Origin: Symsagittifera roscoffensis
Lineage: Eukaryota; Xenacoelomorpha; Acoela; Convolutidae
DNA length: 64,000 nt
Assembly (NCBI RefSeq): GCF_963678635.1
Contig: NC_087069.1
Span: 30,854,776 to 30,918,775, forward strand
Direction: 5' to 3'
Shown here: positions 1 through 12,640 of the stretch, piece by piece
Layout: every line of letters begins with the position of its first letter
Numbering within the stretch: position 1 is the stretch's first letter
Notes under the pieces: model-generated
What the model was told of the DNA's origin: nothing
Database searches by the model: none
What the model saw: the letters and a program-made list of their open reading frames with translations, nothing else
Translations under genes and position numbers: made by a program

Positions 1-2690
1 TTTTAATCGAGTGTCTTGAGAAAGCTGCTTTTGTCAATAGATTAGTTGTTTTATAACTACACTAACAGAAGGTAGTTTCGATCTGCCCGACCGTACTTCA
101 CGCTTCCGCTGCGCCGCCCTACTCTGGCTAATAGCCATCTTGATTTATTTGATAGAGATACTTTTATCCAATGTCCTGCGAAAGCTACGACTGTCAAAAA
201 TTTTTATTTTTCACTAAACTAGCAGGAGGTAATTTCGATCGATCGAACTCTGGGTTATGGGCCCAGAACGCTTCTACCGCGTCACCCTGCTAATGATAAA
301 TGATTGCCATTGCGAGTTTGTTTTTGCTAATATATCAACTAAAATGTCGTCGTAAGGGTGGAGTATCACAATCCCAAGTAACACAAAATGCTCATGAAGC
401 AGCACTTCACCGTTTTTAATTTACAAAAGTTTTTCGCAAAAATCTTTGCAATATGGGTGAGTACGTGGACGAAAATAATTTTTCTTAATCGAGCTTTTTT
501 TTAATCGAGTGTCTTGAGAAAGTTGCAGTTGTTAAGAGATTAGTTGTTTTTTCACTAAATTAGCAGAAGGTAGTTTCGTTCTGCCGGCTTCTGGGTGATG
601 GTTGCTTTTTTGCACAAAAAAAAATGCATTATGGGTGAGTAAGTGGACGAAAATATATATATTTTTTATCGAGTGTCTTGGGAAAGCTACGTTTGTCAAT
701 AGATTAGATGTTTTTACTAAACTAGCAGAAGGTAGTTTCGGTCTGCCGGCCTGTGCTCCCCGGGTCCGTTAAATCACCCTAATCTGGCTAAAAGACACCC
801 TGCCTTATTTGGTAGCTATATTTTTATCGAGTGTTCTGCGAATGCTGCAAATGTCTTTTTTTTTAATGTTTCACTAAAGTTGCAGGAGTTAGTTTCGATC
901 TACGGACCTCTGGGTGATGGTTGCTTTTTCGCGCAGAAAGTTGCAATTCGGGTGAGTACGTGATGGATTATAGTTTTTTTATCGAGTGTCTTGAGAAAGC
1001 TGCATTTGTCAAAAGATTAGTTTTTTTTTCACTTAACTAGCAGAAGGTAGTTTCGATCTGCCGGCTTCTGGTTTATGGTTGCTTTTTCGCACAGAAAGTT
1101 GCAATTCGGGTGAGTACGTGCTGGAATATAGTTTTTTTATCGAGTGTCTTGAGAAAGCTGCGTTTGTCAATAGATTAGATGTTTTTCACTAAACTAGCAG
1201 AAGGTATTTTCGTTCTGCCGGCCTGTGCTTCCCGGGTCCGCTAAATCACCCTAATCTGGCTAAAAGATACCCTACCGCGTCACCCTGCTAATGATGATTG
1301 ATTGCCATTGCGAGTTTGTTTTTGCTAATATATAATTTAAAATGTCGTCGTAAGAGTGGAGTACCACAATCTCAAGTAACACAAAACGCTCTGGAAGCAG
1401 CGTTTTGCCGTTTTTAAGTCTGAGAAATTTGTCGCACAAAAGTTTGCGTTATGGTTTAGTAAGTAGACGAATATAATTTTCGCTATATGGGTTAGTATAG
1501 TCGTATAGTTTGAAGATAGTTTGAAGAACCACGGTCTAAAGTAAAATTCTGCTATATGGTTGAGAAGCCGGAGGAATATAGTTTTCATAGTTATTTGAAA
1601 CTCCGGTGATAGAGCTATTTTTCATCGAGTGTGCTGCGAAAGCTGCGTCTAAATTAGCGAGAGATAGGTTCGATCTACCGACCTTTGGTGTAATGGCCCA
1701 GCACGCTTTCGATGCGCCATACTGCTGTTGGTAATGAATTGCCATTGGAAATTTGTTTTTGCTGACCTATCCTATAGTTTAGGATGTTGTCCTAAGGGTA
1801 GAATACCACAGTACCAAGTAATTTAAAATGCTCTGGAAACAGCGTTTTGCCGTTTTCTATATTTGTTATTTCGAAAACTTTTTGGCGCAAAAATTTTCAA
1901 TGTGGGTTAGTAGGTGGACAAATATAATTCTTATAGCTATTCTAAGCTCCATTGTTGTAGCTTTTTTAATCGGGTGTGTTGCGAAAGCTGCATTTGTCAA
2001 TAGTTTAGACGTTACTTCATTAAACTAGCAGGAGGTAGTTCCGATTTACAGGTCTCTGCGTGATGTTGCATCACGCTTATGCTATGCCACCCTGCTCTGG
2101 CTAAAATTTTGCTACTGCAAAGATTGTTGTGAAGGTCCATAATTCAAAGTGTTGTCGTATAGACTGAAGAACCACGATCACAAGTAAATGAGAAATCCCT
2201 GGAAACAGCATTTCGTCCTTTATCGGTATTTGTCAGTTTTAACTCTTTTGTGCACAAAAATGTGTAACGTGGTTGAGAAAGTGCACAAATATCTTTTTGT
2301 AGCTATTAAAAGCTCCGCAGATGTGTCCATTTTTATCTAGTGTCCTGCGAATGCTGCGAATGTTAAAAATTTATATGTTAATTCAATAAACTAGCCAGAG
2401 GTAATTTCGATTTACCGACCTCTTGGTTACGGGTCAAGCCCGCTTCCATTGTGCCACCCTGCATTCGATACTATATTGCCATTGAGAAATTGCTTTTGGT
2501 GATCCACAAATTAAGATGTTGTACTATAATATGGAGTACCACAATCCCTAGTATTAGAAAGTGATTTGGAAACAGCGCTTCGTCGTTCTCTGTATTCGTC
2601 AATTTTGCACTCTTTTCACACAAAAATCTGCAATGTGGTTGTTTAGGCGCACGAATATAGTTTTCATAACTATGTCAATGTAGGATCTCG
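1..2690. repeat. Diverged complex tandem repeat family
   Basis: The stretch is built from recurring blocks. One block contains ATCGAGTGTCTTGAGAAAGC followed by a CTAGCAGAAGGTAGTTTCGATCTGCC-like core (seen near 5, 505, 665, 975 and 1140, with weaker forms near 1625 and 1965). A second block contains GATTGCCATTGCGAGTTTGTTTTTGCTAA and a following TGTCGTCGTAAGGGTGGAGTA-like core (near 300, 1300, 1740 and 2470). Spacing is irregular because units differ in which blocks they keep. The family shares no obvious core with the 64-bp satellite that begins at about 2691. No long reading frame with protein-like content was found, and short frames here are judged fortuitous. Confidence 0.75.
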
Positions 2691-4721
2691 ATAGTTTAAG
2701 CTAGAAGTCTCTGAAAGTTCCTGTCACGAGCTCTAAATCAAGTTAGAAATCTCGATCAAGTGGCTAGCAATCCCTGAACCTTCCTGTCAACAGGTCTAAT
2801 TCAAGTTAGAAATCTCGATAACTTAAGCTAGATGACTCTGATAATTTCTGGCACCAGATTTAAGTCACATAGGAAGTCTCATTCAATTAAGCTAGAAGTC
2901 TCTAAAAATTCCTGATACGAGATCTAAGTCATGTTAGCAATCTCGACAAGTTAAGCTAGAAGACTCTAATAATTTCTGTCAACAGATGTGAGTCATCTAA
3001 GAAACCTCATCGAGTTTAGCTAGAAATCTCTGAGAATTCCTGTCACAAGATCTAAGTCAAATAATTGAAAATCTCGATAAGTTAGCAAGAAGACTCTCAG
3101 ATTTTCTGTCACCAGATTTAAGTCAAGTTAAAAACCTTATTGAGTTAAGCAAAAAATCTCTGAGAGCTTCTATCACAAGATCTAAGTCAAAACTGAAATC
3201 TCGTTAAGTTAAGCTGATAACCTCTGAGAGTTCCTGTCACCAGATGTAAGCCAAGTTAGAAATCTCATTGAGTTAAGATAGAATCTATGACAATGCCTCT
3301 CAAGAAAGTCAAGGTAGATATCTCGATAAGTTAATCAAGAAACCTCTGAAAATTTTGTTCACGAAATCTAAGTCAAGTTAGAAGTCTCGATGAGTTAAGC
3401 TGGAAATCTTTGAAATTTCCTGTATCGAGATCTAAGTCCAGAAGAAATCTCGCTAAGTTAAGCTAGAAATCTCTTAAAATGCCTTTCACGAGATCTTTTT
3501 CTTGTTAGAAGACTTGATAAGATAAGCTAAAATTCTCGGGGAAAAAACCATGTCACGAGATCCATGTCAAGTTAGAAATCTCTATAAGTAAGTTTAGAAG
3601 TCTCTGAGAATTTCTCTGAACATATCTAAGTCATGTTGAAAATCTCATTAAGTTTAGCTTGAAATCTCTGAAAACTCCTGTCACGAGATCTAAGTCAAGT
3701 TGGAAGTCTCAATGAGTTAAGCTAGCAACCTCTGAAAACTCCTGTCACGATATCGAAGTCAAGATAGAAGTCTCGTAAATGAGGTTAGAAGTCTCTGCGA
3801 ATTTCTCTGAACAGATCTAAGTCATGTTGAAAATCTCATTGAGTTTAGCTTGAAATCTCTGAAAACTCCTGTAACGACATCTAAGTCAATTTAGAATTCT
3901 CGATAAGTTCAGCTAGAAATCTCTGAAAATTCCTGTCACGAGATCTATGTCTTGTTAAAAATCCCGATAAGTTAAGCTAGAAGTCTCTGATTTTTTTTTC
4001 ACCAGGTTTAACTCACGTAAGAAATCTCATCGAGTTACGCTGGAAATCTCTGAAAATTTCAGACACGAGATTTAAGACAAGTTATAAATCTCGGTAAGTT
4101 AAGCTAGCAACCTCTGAAAACTCCTGTCACGATATCGAAGTCAAGATAGAAGTCTCGATAAATGAGGTTAGAAGTCTCTGAGAATTCCTGTCAACAGATC
4201 TAAGTCAAGTTAAAAATCTCATTAAGTTTAGCTTGAAATCTCTGAAAACTCCTGTCACGAGATCTAAGTCAATTTAGAAATCTCGATAAGTTCAGCTGAA
4301 AATCTCTGAAAATTCCTGTCACGAGATCTATGTCTTGTTAGAAATCCCGATAAGCTAAGCTAGAAGTCTCTGATAATTTTTTACCAGATTTAACTCACGT
4401 AAGAAATCTCATCGAGTTACGCTGGAAGTCTCTGAAAATTTCAGTCACGAGATTTAAGACAAGTTAGAAACCTTGATTTGTTAAGCTAAATCTCGGGGGG
4501 AATATTTTTACACCAGATCTAAGTCAAGTTTAAAATCTCGATAAGTTAAGCTAGAAGACTGTGTGTCACCAGATAGAAGTCAAGTTAGAAGTCTCATTGA
4601 ATTAAGCTAGAAGCCTCTAAAAATCCTGTCACGAGATCTTAGTCATATTGGAAAGCTCGAGAAATTAAGCTAATAATCTCCGAAAGTTCCTCTCACGAGA
4701 TCTAAGTCAAGTTAAAAAATT

Positions 4722-4924
4722 CGGCTTTTTTTCCTTTTCCCCCCACCTCACACGAGCTTCAATATATTAGTGTAACGAGTGGTTTTACGAGGTTGAGTAT
4801 GAAAACCAATTATGTTTTTCGTGGCTTTATTGGTCTGTTTGTAAATTTTCATAACAATTGGACAATGTTGTCAAAAAAAGTACTTGTAAAAATTTGCAGG
4901 AGGGGGGAAAAGGAAAAAGAGCCG
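4722..4924. mobile_element. MITE-like element, copy 1
   Basis: A 203-bp non-satellite insert inside the satellite. It begins CGGCTTTTTTTCCTTTTCCC and ends GGGAAAAGGAAAAAGAGCCG, which gives terminal inverted repeats of about 25 bp with few mismatches. The flanks read AAAAAATT on the left and AAAATT on the right, compatible with a short A/T-rich target duplication. The interior has no coding capacity. The size and structure suggest a non-autonomous DNA transposon; the superfamily cannot be named from this sequence. This copy is the most diverged of four and keeps the most symmetric ends. Confidence 0.7.
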
Positions 4925-6399
4925 AAAATTCCATAAGTTAAGCTTTTATTTCTGATAATTTTTGTCACCAGATATAATTCAAGTTAGAACTCTCATTGAG
5001 TTAAGATAAAAACTTCTGACAATGCCTGTCAAGAAAGTTAAGATAGAAATCTGGATAAGTTAAGCAAGAAATCTCTGAAAACTCCAGCCACGAGATCTAG
5101 TCCAGTTAGAAGTCTGATGAGTTAAGCTAGCAATGTCTGAAAATTCCTATCACGAGATCTAAGTCAAGAAGAAATTTCGCTAAGTTAAGCTAGAAATCTC
5201 TTAAAATGCCTTTCACGAGATCTATTTCATGTTAAAAGTCTTGATAAGTTAAGCTAGAAATCTCGGGGAAAAATCATGTCACGAAATCCTTGTCAAGTTT
5301 GAAATCTCGATAAATAAGTTTAGAAGTCTCTGAGAATTCCTGTCAACAGATCTAAGTCAACTTAAAAATCTCATTAGGTTTAGCTTGAAATCCCTGAAAA
5401 CTCCTGTCACGAGATCTAAGTCAAGTTAGAAGTCTCGATGAGTTAAGCTAGCAACCTCTGGAAGTTCCTGTCACCATATCAAAGTCAAGATAGAAGTCTC
5501 GATAAATAAGGTTAGTAATCTCTGAGAATTCCTGTCAACAGATCTAAGTCAAGTTGAAAACATCACTAAGTTTGGCTTGAAATCTCTGAAAACTCCTGTC
5601 ACGAGTTCTAAGTCAAGTTAGAAGTCTCGATGAGTTAAGCTAGCAACCTCTGGAAGTTCCTGTCACCATATCAAAGTCAAGATAGAAGTCTCGATAAATA
5701 AGGTTAGTAGTCTCTGAGAATTCCTGTCAACAGATCTAAGTCAAGTTGAAAACATCACTAAGTTAAGCTAGAAATCTCTGAAATTTCCTGTCAAGAGATC
5801 TATGTCTTGTAAGAAATCTCGATAAGTTAAGCAAGAAATCTCTGAAAACTCCAGCCACGAGATCTAAGTCAAGAAGAAAAAATCTCGCTAAATTAAGCTA
5901 GAAATCTCTTAAAATGCCTTTCACGAGATCTATTTCATGTTAAAAGTCTTGACAAGTTAAGCTAGAAATCTCGGGGAAAAAAATTATGTCAAGAGATCCA
6001 TGTCAAGTTAGAAATCTCGATTAGTACGTTTAGAAGTCTCTGAGAATTCCTGTCAACAGATCTAAGTCAAGTTTAAAATCTCAATAAGTTAAGCTAGAAA
6101 TCTCTGAGAATTCTTGCCACCAGACTAATTCAAGTTCGAAATCTCGATTAGTTGAGCCAGAAAAATCTGATAATTTATGTCACCAGATGTAAGTCAAGTT
6201 AGACATCTCGGAAGTTAAGCTAGCAGTTTCTGATAATTTTTGTCGCCAGGTGTAAGACACGTAAGAAATCTTGATGAGTTAAGCTAGCAATGTCTGAAAA
6301 TTCCTGTCACGATATCTAAGTGAAGTTGGAAGTTTCGGTAAATTAAGCTAGAAATCTCTGAAAGTTTCTCTCACGAGATCTAAGTCAAGTTAAAAAATT

Positions 6400-6599
6400 C
6401 GGCTCTTTTTCCTTTTCCCCCCACCTCACACGAGATTCAATATTTTAGTGTAACGAGTGGTTTTACGAGGTTGAGTATGAAGACCAAAAATGTTTTTCGT
6501 GGCCTTATTGGTCTGTATGTAAATTTTCATAACAACTGAACAATGTGGTAAAAAATATACCTGTAAAAATTTGCAGGTGGAGGAAAAGGAAAAAGAGCC
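6400..6599. mobile_element. MITE-like element, copy 2
   Basis: Same 200-bp insert as at 4722, with GGCTCTTTTTCCTTTTCCCC at the left end and AGGAAAAGGAAAAAGAGCC at the right. It sits at the same relative position in the surrounding satellite units as the next two copies, exactly 680 bp before the next one. It therefore probably spread by satellite amplification rather than by independent transposition. Confidence 0.7.
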
Positions 6600-7079
6600 A
6601 AAAATTCGATAAGTTAAGCTTTTGTTTCTGATAATTTCTGTCACCAGATGTAAGTCAAGATAGAAATCTATTTGAGTTAAGATAGAAAATTTCGCTAAGT
6701 TAAGCTAGAAATATCTTGAAACGCCTTTCACGAAATCTATTTTATGTTAGAAGTCTTCATAAGTTAAGCTAGAAATCTCGGGGAAAAAAATATGTCAAGA
6801 GATCCATGTCAAGTTAGAAATCTCGATTAGTACGTTTAGAAGTCTCTGAGAATTCCTGTCAACAGATCTAAGTCAAGTTTAAAATCTCAATAAGTTAAGC
6901 TAGAAGACTTTGAGAAATACTGTCATCAGATAGAAGTCAAAGTAGAAGTCTCATTGAATTAAGCTAGAAGCCTCTGAAAAATCCTGTCACGAGATCTTAG
7001 TCATGTTCGAAAGCTCGAGAAATTCTGCTAAAAATCTCTGAAAGTTTCTCTCACGAGATCTAAGTCAAGTTAAAAAATT

Positions 7080-7280
7080 CGGCTCTTTTTCCTTTTCCCC
7101 CCACCTCACACGAGATTCAAAATTTTAGTGTAACGTGTGGTTTTACGAGGTTGAGTATGAAGACCAAAAATGTTTTTCGTGGCCTTATTGTTCTGTATGT
7201 AAATTTTCATAACAACTGAACAATGTGGTGAAAAAATATACATGTAAAAATTTGCAGGTGGAGGAAAAGGAAAAAGAGCC
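7080..7280. mobile_element. MITE-like element, copy 3
   Basis: Near-identical to copy 2, with the same flanking satellite on both sides. GGCTCTTTTTCC starts 680 bp after the same motif in copy 2 and 680 bp before that in copy 4. Confidence 0.7.
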
Positions 7281-7759
7281 AAAAATTCGATAAGTTAAGC
7301 TTTTGTTTCTGATAATTTCTGTCACCAGATGTAAGTCAAGATAGAAATCTATTTGAGTTAAGATAGAAAATTTCGCTAAGTTAAGCTAGAAATATCTTGA
7401 AACGCCTTTCACGAAATCTATTTTATGTTAGAAGTCTTCATAAGTTAAGCTAGAAATCTCGGGGAAAAAATATGTCAAGAGATCCATGTCAAGTTAGAAA
7501 TCTCGATTAGTACGTTTAGAAGTCTCTGAGAATTCCTGTCAACAGATCTAAGTCAAGTTTAAAATCTCAATAAGTTAAGCTAGAAGACTTTGAGAAATAC
7601 TGTCATCAGATAGAAGTCAAAGTAGAAGTCTCATTGAATTAAGCTAGAAGCCTCTGAAAAATCCTGTCACGAGATCTTAGTCATGTTCGAAAGCTCGAGA
7701 AATTCAGCTAAAAATCTCTGAAAGTTTCTCTCACGAGATCTAAGTCAAGTTAAAAAATT

Positions 7760-7959
7760 CGGCTCTTTTTCCTTTTCCCCCCACCTCACACGAGATTCAA
7801 AATTTTAGTGTAACGTGTGGTTTTACGAGGTTGAGTATGAAGACCAAAAATGTTTTTCGTGGCCTTATTGTTCTGTATGTAAATTTTCATAACAACTGAA
7901 CAATGTGGTGAAAAAATATACATGTAAAAATTTGCAGGTGGAGGAAAAGAAAAAGAGCC
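7760..7959. mobile_element. MITE-like element, copy 4
   Basis: Near-identical to copy 3, with one base missing in the right terminal A/G-rich stretch (AGGAAAAGAAAAAGAGCC). Short open frames crossing copies 2-4 on the minus strand come from the repeat and look alike in each copy; they are not counted as genes. Confidence 0.7.
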
Positions 7960-9699
7960 AAAAATTCGATAAGTTAAGCTTTTATTTCTGATAATTTCTG
8001 TCACCAGATGTAAGTCAAGATAGAAATCTATTTGAGTTAAGATAGAAACTTTCGCTAAGTTAAGCTAGAAATATCTTAAAACGCCTTTCACGAAATCTAT
8101 TTAATGTTAGAAGTCTTCATAAGTTAAGCTAGAAATCTCGGGGGAAAATCATGTCACGAGATCTATGTCAAGTTCGAAAACTCGATAAGTAAGTTTAGAA
8201 GTCTCTGAGAATTTCTGTCAACAGATCTAAGTCAAGTTGAAAATCTCATTAAGTTTAGCTTGAAAACTCTGAAAACTCCTGTCACGAGATGTAAGTCGAG
8301 TTAGAGGTCTCAATGAGTTAAGCTAGCAACCTTTGAAAATTCCTGTCACGATATCGAAGTCAAGATAGAAGTCTCGATAATTAAGGTTAGAAGTCTCTGA
8401 GAATTCCTGTCAACAGATCTAAGTCAAATTGACAATCTCATTAAGTTTAGCTTGAAATCTCTGAAAAATCCTGTCACAAAATCTAAGTCAATTTAGAAAT
8501 CTCGATAAGTTAAGCTAGAAATCTATGAAACTTCCTGTCACGAGATCTATGTCTTGTTAAAAATTTCGATAAGTTAATCTAGATGTCTCTGATAATTTTT
8601 TCACCAGATATAACTCACGTAAGAAATTTCACCGAGTTACGCTGGAAATCTCTGAAAACTTCAGTCACGAGATCTATGTCAAATTAGAAATCTCGATTTG
8701 TTAGGCTAAATCTCGGGGAAAAAAATTTTGTCACTAGAGGTTAAGCTAGACGTCTAAGTCAAATTTAAAACCTCGATAAAATAAGCTAGAAGACTCTGAA
8801 AAATCCTGTCTCGAGATCTTACTCGTGTTGGAAAGCTTGAGAATTTAAGCTAAAAATCTCTGAAAGTTCCTGTTCCCTGATAAAAGTCTTGAGAACGTAC
8901 GCTAGAATTTTAAGGAAAAAATCCTGTCACGAGATCTAACTCAAGTTAGAAATCGCGATAGGTTAGGCTAGAAATTTCTGAGAATTCCTGTCACGAGATC
9001 TAAGTCATGTTGGAAAGCTCGAGAGATTAAGCTTGAAAACTCTGAAAGTTCCTGTTCCCTGATAAAAGTCTTGAAAATGTAAGCTAGAAATCTCGGGAAA
9101 AAATCCTGTCCCGAGATCTAACTCAAGTTAGAAATCGCGATAGGTTAAGCTAGACGTCTCTGAGAATTCCTGTCACCGGATCTAAGCCAAGTTAGAAATC
9201 TCGATTTGTTAAGTTAAATTTCAATAAAAAAAATTTTGTCACTAGATCTAAGTCAAATTTAATATCTCGATAAAATAAGCAAGAAGACTCTGAGAAATTA
9301 GAAATAAACGTCACCAGATGTAAGTTAAGTTAGAAGTCTCATTGAAATAAACTAGAAGCCTCTGAAAAATCCTGTCACCAGATCTAAGTTATGTTGGAAA
9401 GCTCGAGAAACTCAGCTGAAAATTCTTGTTCCCTGATAAAAGTCTAGAGAATGTAGCTAGAAATTTCGGGAAAAAATCCTGTCACGAGATCTATCACAAG
9501 TTAGAAGTCGCGATAGGTTAAGATAGAAATCTCTGAGAATTCCAGTCACGAGATCTAAGTCATGTTGGAAAGCTCGAGAAATATAGCTAAAAATCTCTGA
9601 AAATTCCTGTTCCCTGATAAAAATCCTGAGAATGTAAGCTAGAAATCTCGGGAAAAAATCCTGTCACGAGATCTAACTCAAGTTACAAACAGCGTTAGG

Positions 9700-12640
9700 T
9701 TGAATTAGAAGTCTCTGAGAATTCCTGTCACCGGATCTAAGTCAAGTTAAAAATCTCGATGATTTAAGCCAGAAGATTCTGATAATTTCTGTCACCAGAT
9801 ATAAGTCACGCAAGAATTCTATTTCAGTTAAGATATAAATCTCTGACAATGCCTGTCACGAAAGTCAAGGTAGAAATCTCAATAAGTTAGGCAAGAAATC
9901 TCTGAAAATTCCTGTCACGAGATCTGAGTCAAGAAAATCTCTCGCTAAGTTAAGCTAGAAATCTCTGAGAATTCCTGTTACCGGATCTAAGTCAAATTAA
10001 AAATCTCGATGATTTAAGCCAGAAGATTCTGATAATTTCTGTCACCAGATCTAAGTCACGCAAGAAGTCTAATTGAGTTAAGATAGAAATCTCTGACAAT
10101 GCCTGTCACAAAAGTCAAGGTAGAAATCTCAATAAGTTAGGCAATAAATCTTTATAATTTAAGCAAGAAATCTCTGAGAATTCCTTTACGGGATCTAAGT
10201 CAAGTTAAAAATCGCGATGATTTAACCTAGAAGATTCTGATAATTTCTGTCACCAGATGTAAGTCACGAAAGAATTCTCATTGAGTTAAGATAGAAATCT
10301 CTGACAATGCCTGTCACGAAAGTCAAGGTAGAAATCTCAATAAGTTAGGCAAGAAATCTCTGAAAATTCCTGTCACGAGATCTGAGTCAAGAAGATCTCT
10401 CGCTAGGTTAAGCTAGAAATCTCTGAGAATTCCTGTTACCGGATCTAAGTCAAGTAAAAAATCTCGATGATTTAACCTAGAAGATTCTGATAATTTCTGT
10501 CACCAGATGTAAGTCACGCAAGAATTCTCATTGAGTTAAGATAGAAATCTCTGACAATGCCTGTCACGAAAGTCAAGGTAGAAATCTCAATAAGTTAGGC
10601 AAAAAATCTCTGAAAATTATTGTCACGAGATCTAAGTAAAGTTAGAAATCTCGATAAGTTAAGCTAGAAATCTCTGAGAATTCCTGTTACCGGATCTAAG
10701 TCAAGTTAAAAAACTCGATGATTTAAGCCAGAAGATTCTGATAATTTCTGTCACCAGATGTAAGTCACGCAAGAATTCTCATTGAGTTAAGATAGAAATC
10801 TCTGACAATGCCTGTCACGAAAGTCAAGGTAGAAATCTCAATAAGTTAGGCAAGAAATCTCTGAAAATTCCTGTCACGAGATCTGAGTCAAGAAAATCTC
10901 TCGCTAAGTTAAGCTAGAAATCTCTGAGAATTCCTGTTACCGGATCTAAGTCAAGTAAAAAATCTCGATGATTTAACCTAGAAGATTCTGATAATTTCTG
11001 TCACCAGATGTAAGTCACGCAAGAATTCTCATTGAGTTAAGATAGAAATCTCTGACAATGCCTGTCACGAAAGTCAAGGTAGAAATCTCAATAAGTTAGG
11101 CAAAAAATCTCTGAAAATTATTGTCACGAGATCTAAGTAAAGTTAGAAATCTCGATAAGTTAAGCTAGAAATCTCTGAGAATTCCTGTTACCGGATCTAA
11201 GTCAAGTTAAAAATCTCGATGATTTAAGCCAGAAGATTCTGATAATTTCTGTCACCAGATGTAAGTCACGCAAGAATTCTCATTGAGTTAAGATAGAAAT
11301 CTCTGACAATGCCTGTCACGAAAGTCAAGGTAGAAATCTCAATAAGTTAGGCAAGAAATCTCTGAAAATTCCTGTCACGAGATCTGAGTCAAGAAAATCT
11401 CTCGCTAAGTTAAGCTAGAAATCTCTGAGAATTCCTGTTACCGGATCTAAGTCAAGTTAAAAATCTCGATGATTTAAGCCAGAAGATTCTGATAATTTCT
11501 GTCACCAGATGTAAGTCACGCAAGAATTCTAATTGAGTTAAGATAGAAATCTCTGACAATGCCTATCACAAAATTCAAGGTAGAAATCTCAATAAGTTAG
11601 GCAATAAATCTTGATAATTTAAGCAAGAAATCTCTGAGAATTCCTTTACCGGATCTAAGTCAAGTTAAAAATCTCGATGATTTAACCTAGAAGATTCTGA
11701 TAATTTCTGTCACCAGATGTAAGTCACGCAAGAATTCTCATTTAGTTAAGATAGAAATTTCTGACAATGCCTGTCACGAAAGTCAAGGTAGAAATCTCAA
11801 TAAATTAGGCAAGAAATCTCTGAAAATTCCTGTCACGAGATCTGAGTCAAGAAGATCTCTCGCTAAGTTAAGCTAGAAATCTCTGAGAATTCCTGTTACC
11901 GGATCTAAGTCAAGTAAAAAATCTCGATGATTTAACCTAGAAGATTCTGATAATTTCTGTCACCAGATGTAAGTCACGCAAGAATTCTCATTGAGTTAAG
12001 ATAGAAATCTCTGACAATGCCTGTCACGAAAGTCAAGGTAGAAATCTCAATAAGTTAGGCAAGAAATCTCTGAAAATTATTGTCACGAGATCTAAGTAAA
12101 GTTAGAAATCTCGATAAGTTAAGCTAGAAACTTCTGAGAATTCCTGTTACCGGATCTAAGTCAATTTAAAAATCTCGATGATTTAACCTAGAAGATTCTG
12201 ATATTTTCTGTCACCAGATGTAAGTCACGCAAGAATTCTCATTGAGTTAAGATAGAAATCTCTGACAATGCCTGTCACGAAAGTCAAGGTAGAAATCTCA
12301 ATAAGTTAGGCAAGAAATCTCTGAAAATTATTGTCACGAGATCTAAGTAAAGTTAGAAATCTCGATAAGTTAAGCTAGAAATCTCTGAGAACTCCTGTTA
12401 CCGGATCTAAGTCAAGTTAAAAATCTCGATGATTTAACCTAGAAGATTCTGATATTTTCTGTCACCGGATGTAAGTCACGCAAGAATTCTCATTGAGTTA
12501 AGATAGAAATCTCTGACAATGCCTGTCACGAAAGTCAAGGTAGAAATCTCAATAAGTTAGGCAAGAAATCTCTGAAAACTCCTGTCACGAGATCTGAGTC
12601 AAGAAGATCTCTCGCTAAGTTAAGCTAGAAGTTTCCGAAA
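9700..12640. repeat. 250-bp higher-order repeat, about ten copies
   Basis: Four 64-bp-type units form a composite of about 250 bp. The diagnostic string CCTGTTACCGGATCTAAGTC starts near 10683, 10933, 11184 and 11434, with spacings of 250, 251 and 250 bp. Other diagnostic parts of each composite are AAGTCACGCAAGAATTCTC and GCCTGTCACGAAAGTCAAGG. Copies are highly similar, so this is the most homogeneous part of the left array. Some copies lack one unit or carry a variant third unit. Confidence 0.88.

Larger units (their letters stand above)
6391..8000. repeat. 680-bp higher-order repeat carrying the MITE
   Basis: A satellite segment containing one MITE-like insert is repeated in tandem with a period of exactly 680 bp: GGCTCTTTTTCC starts at 6401, 7081 and 7761. 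The units between inserts match almost base for base, which indicates a recent expansion of a composite unit. Confidence 0.85.

Noticed and set aside
6426-8004. Two 72-codon minus-strand frames of nearly the same sequence
   Set aside because: They lie across MITE-like insert copies and satellite; their similarity comes from the 680-bp repeat, and they show no protein-like features.
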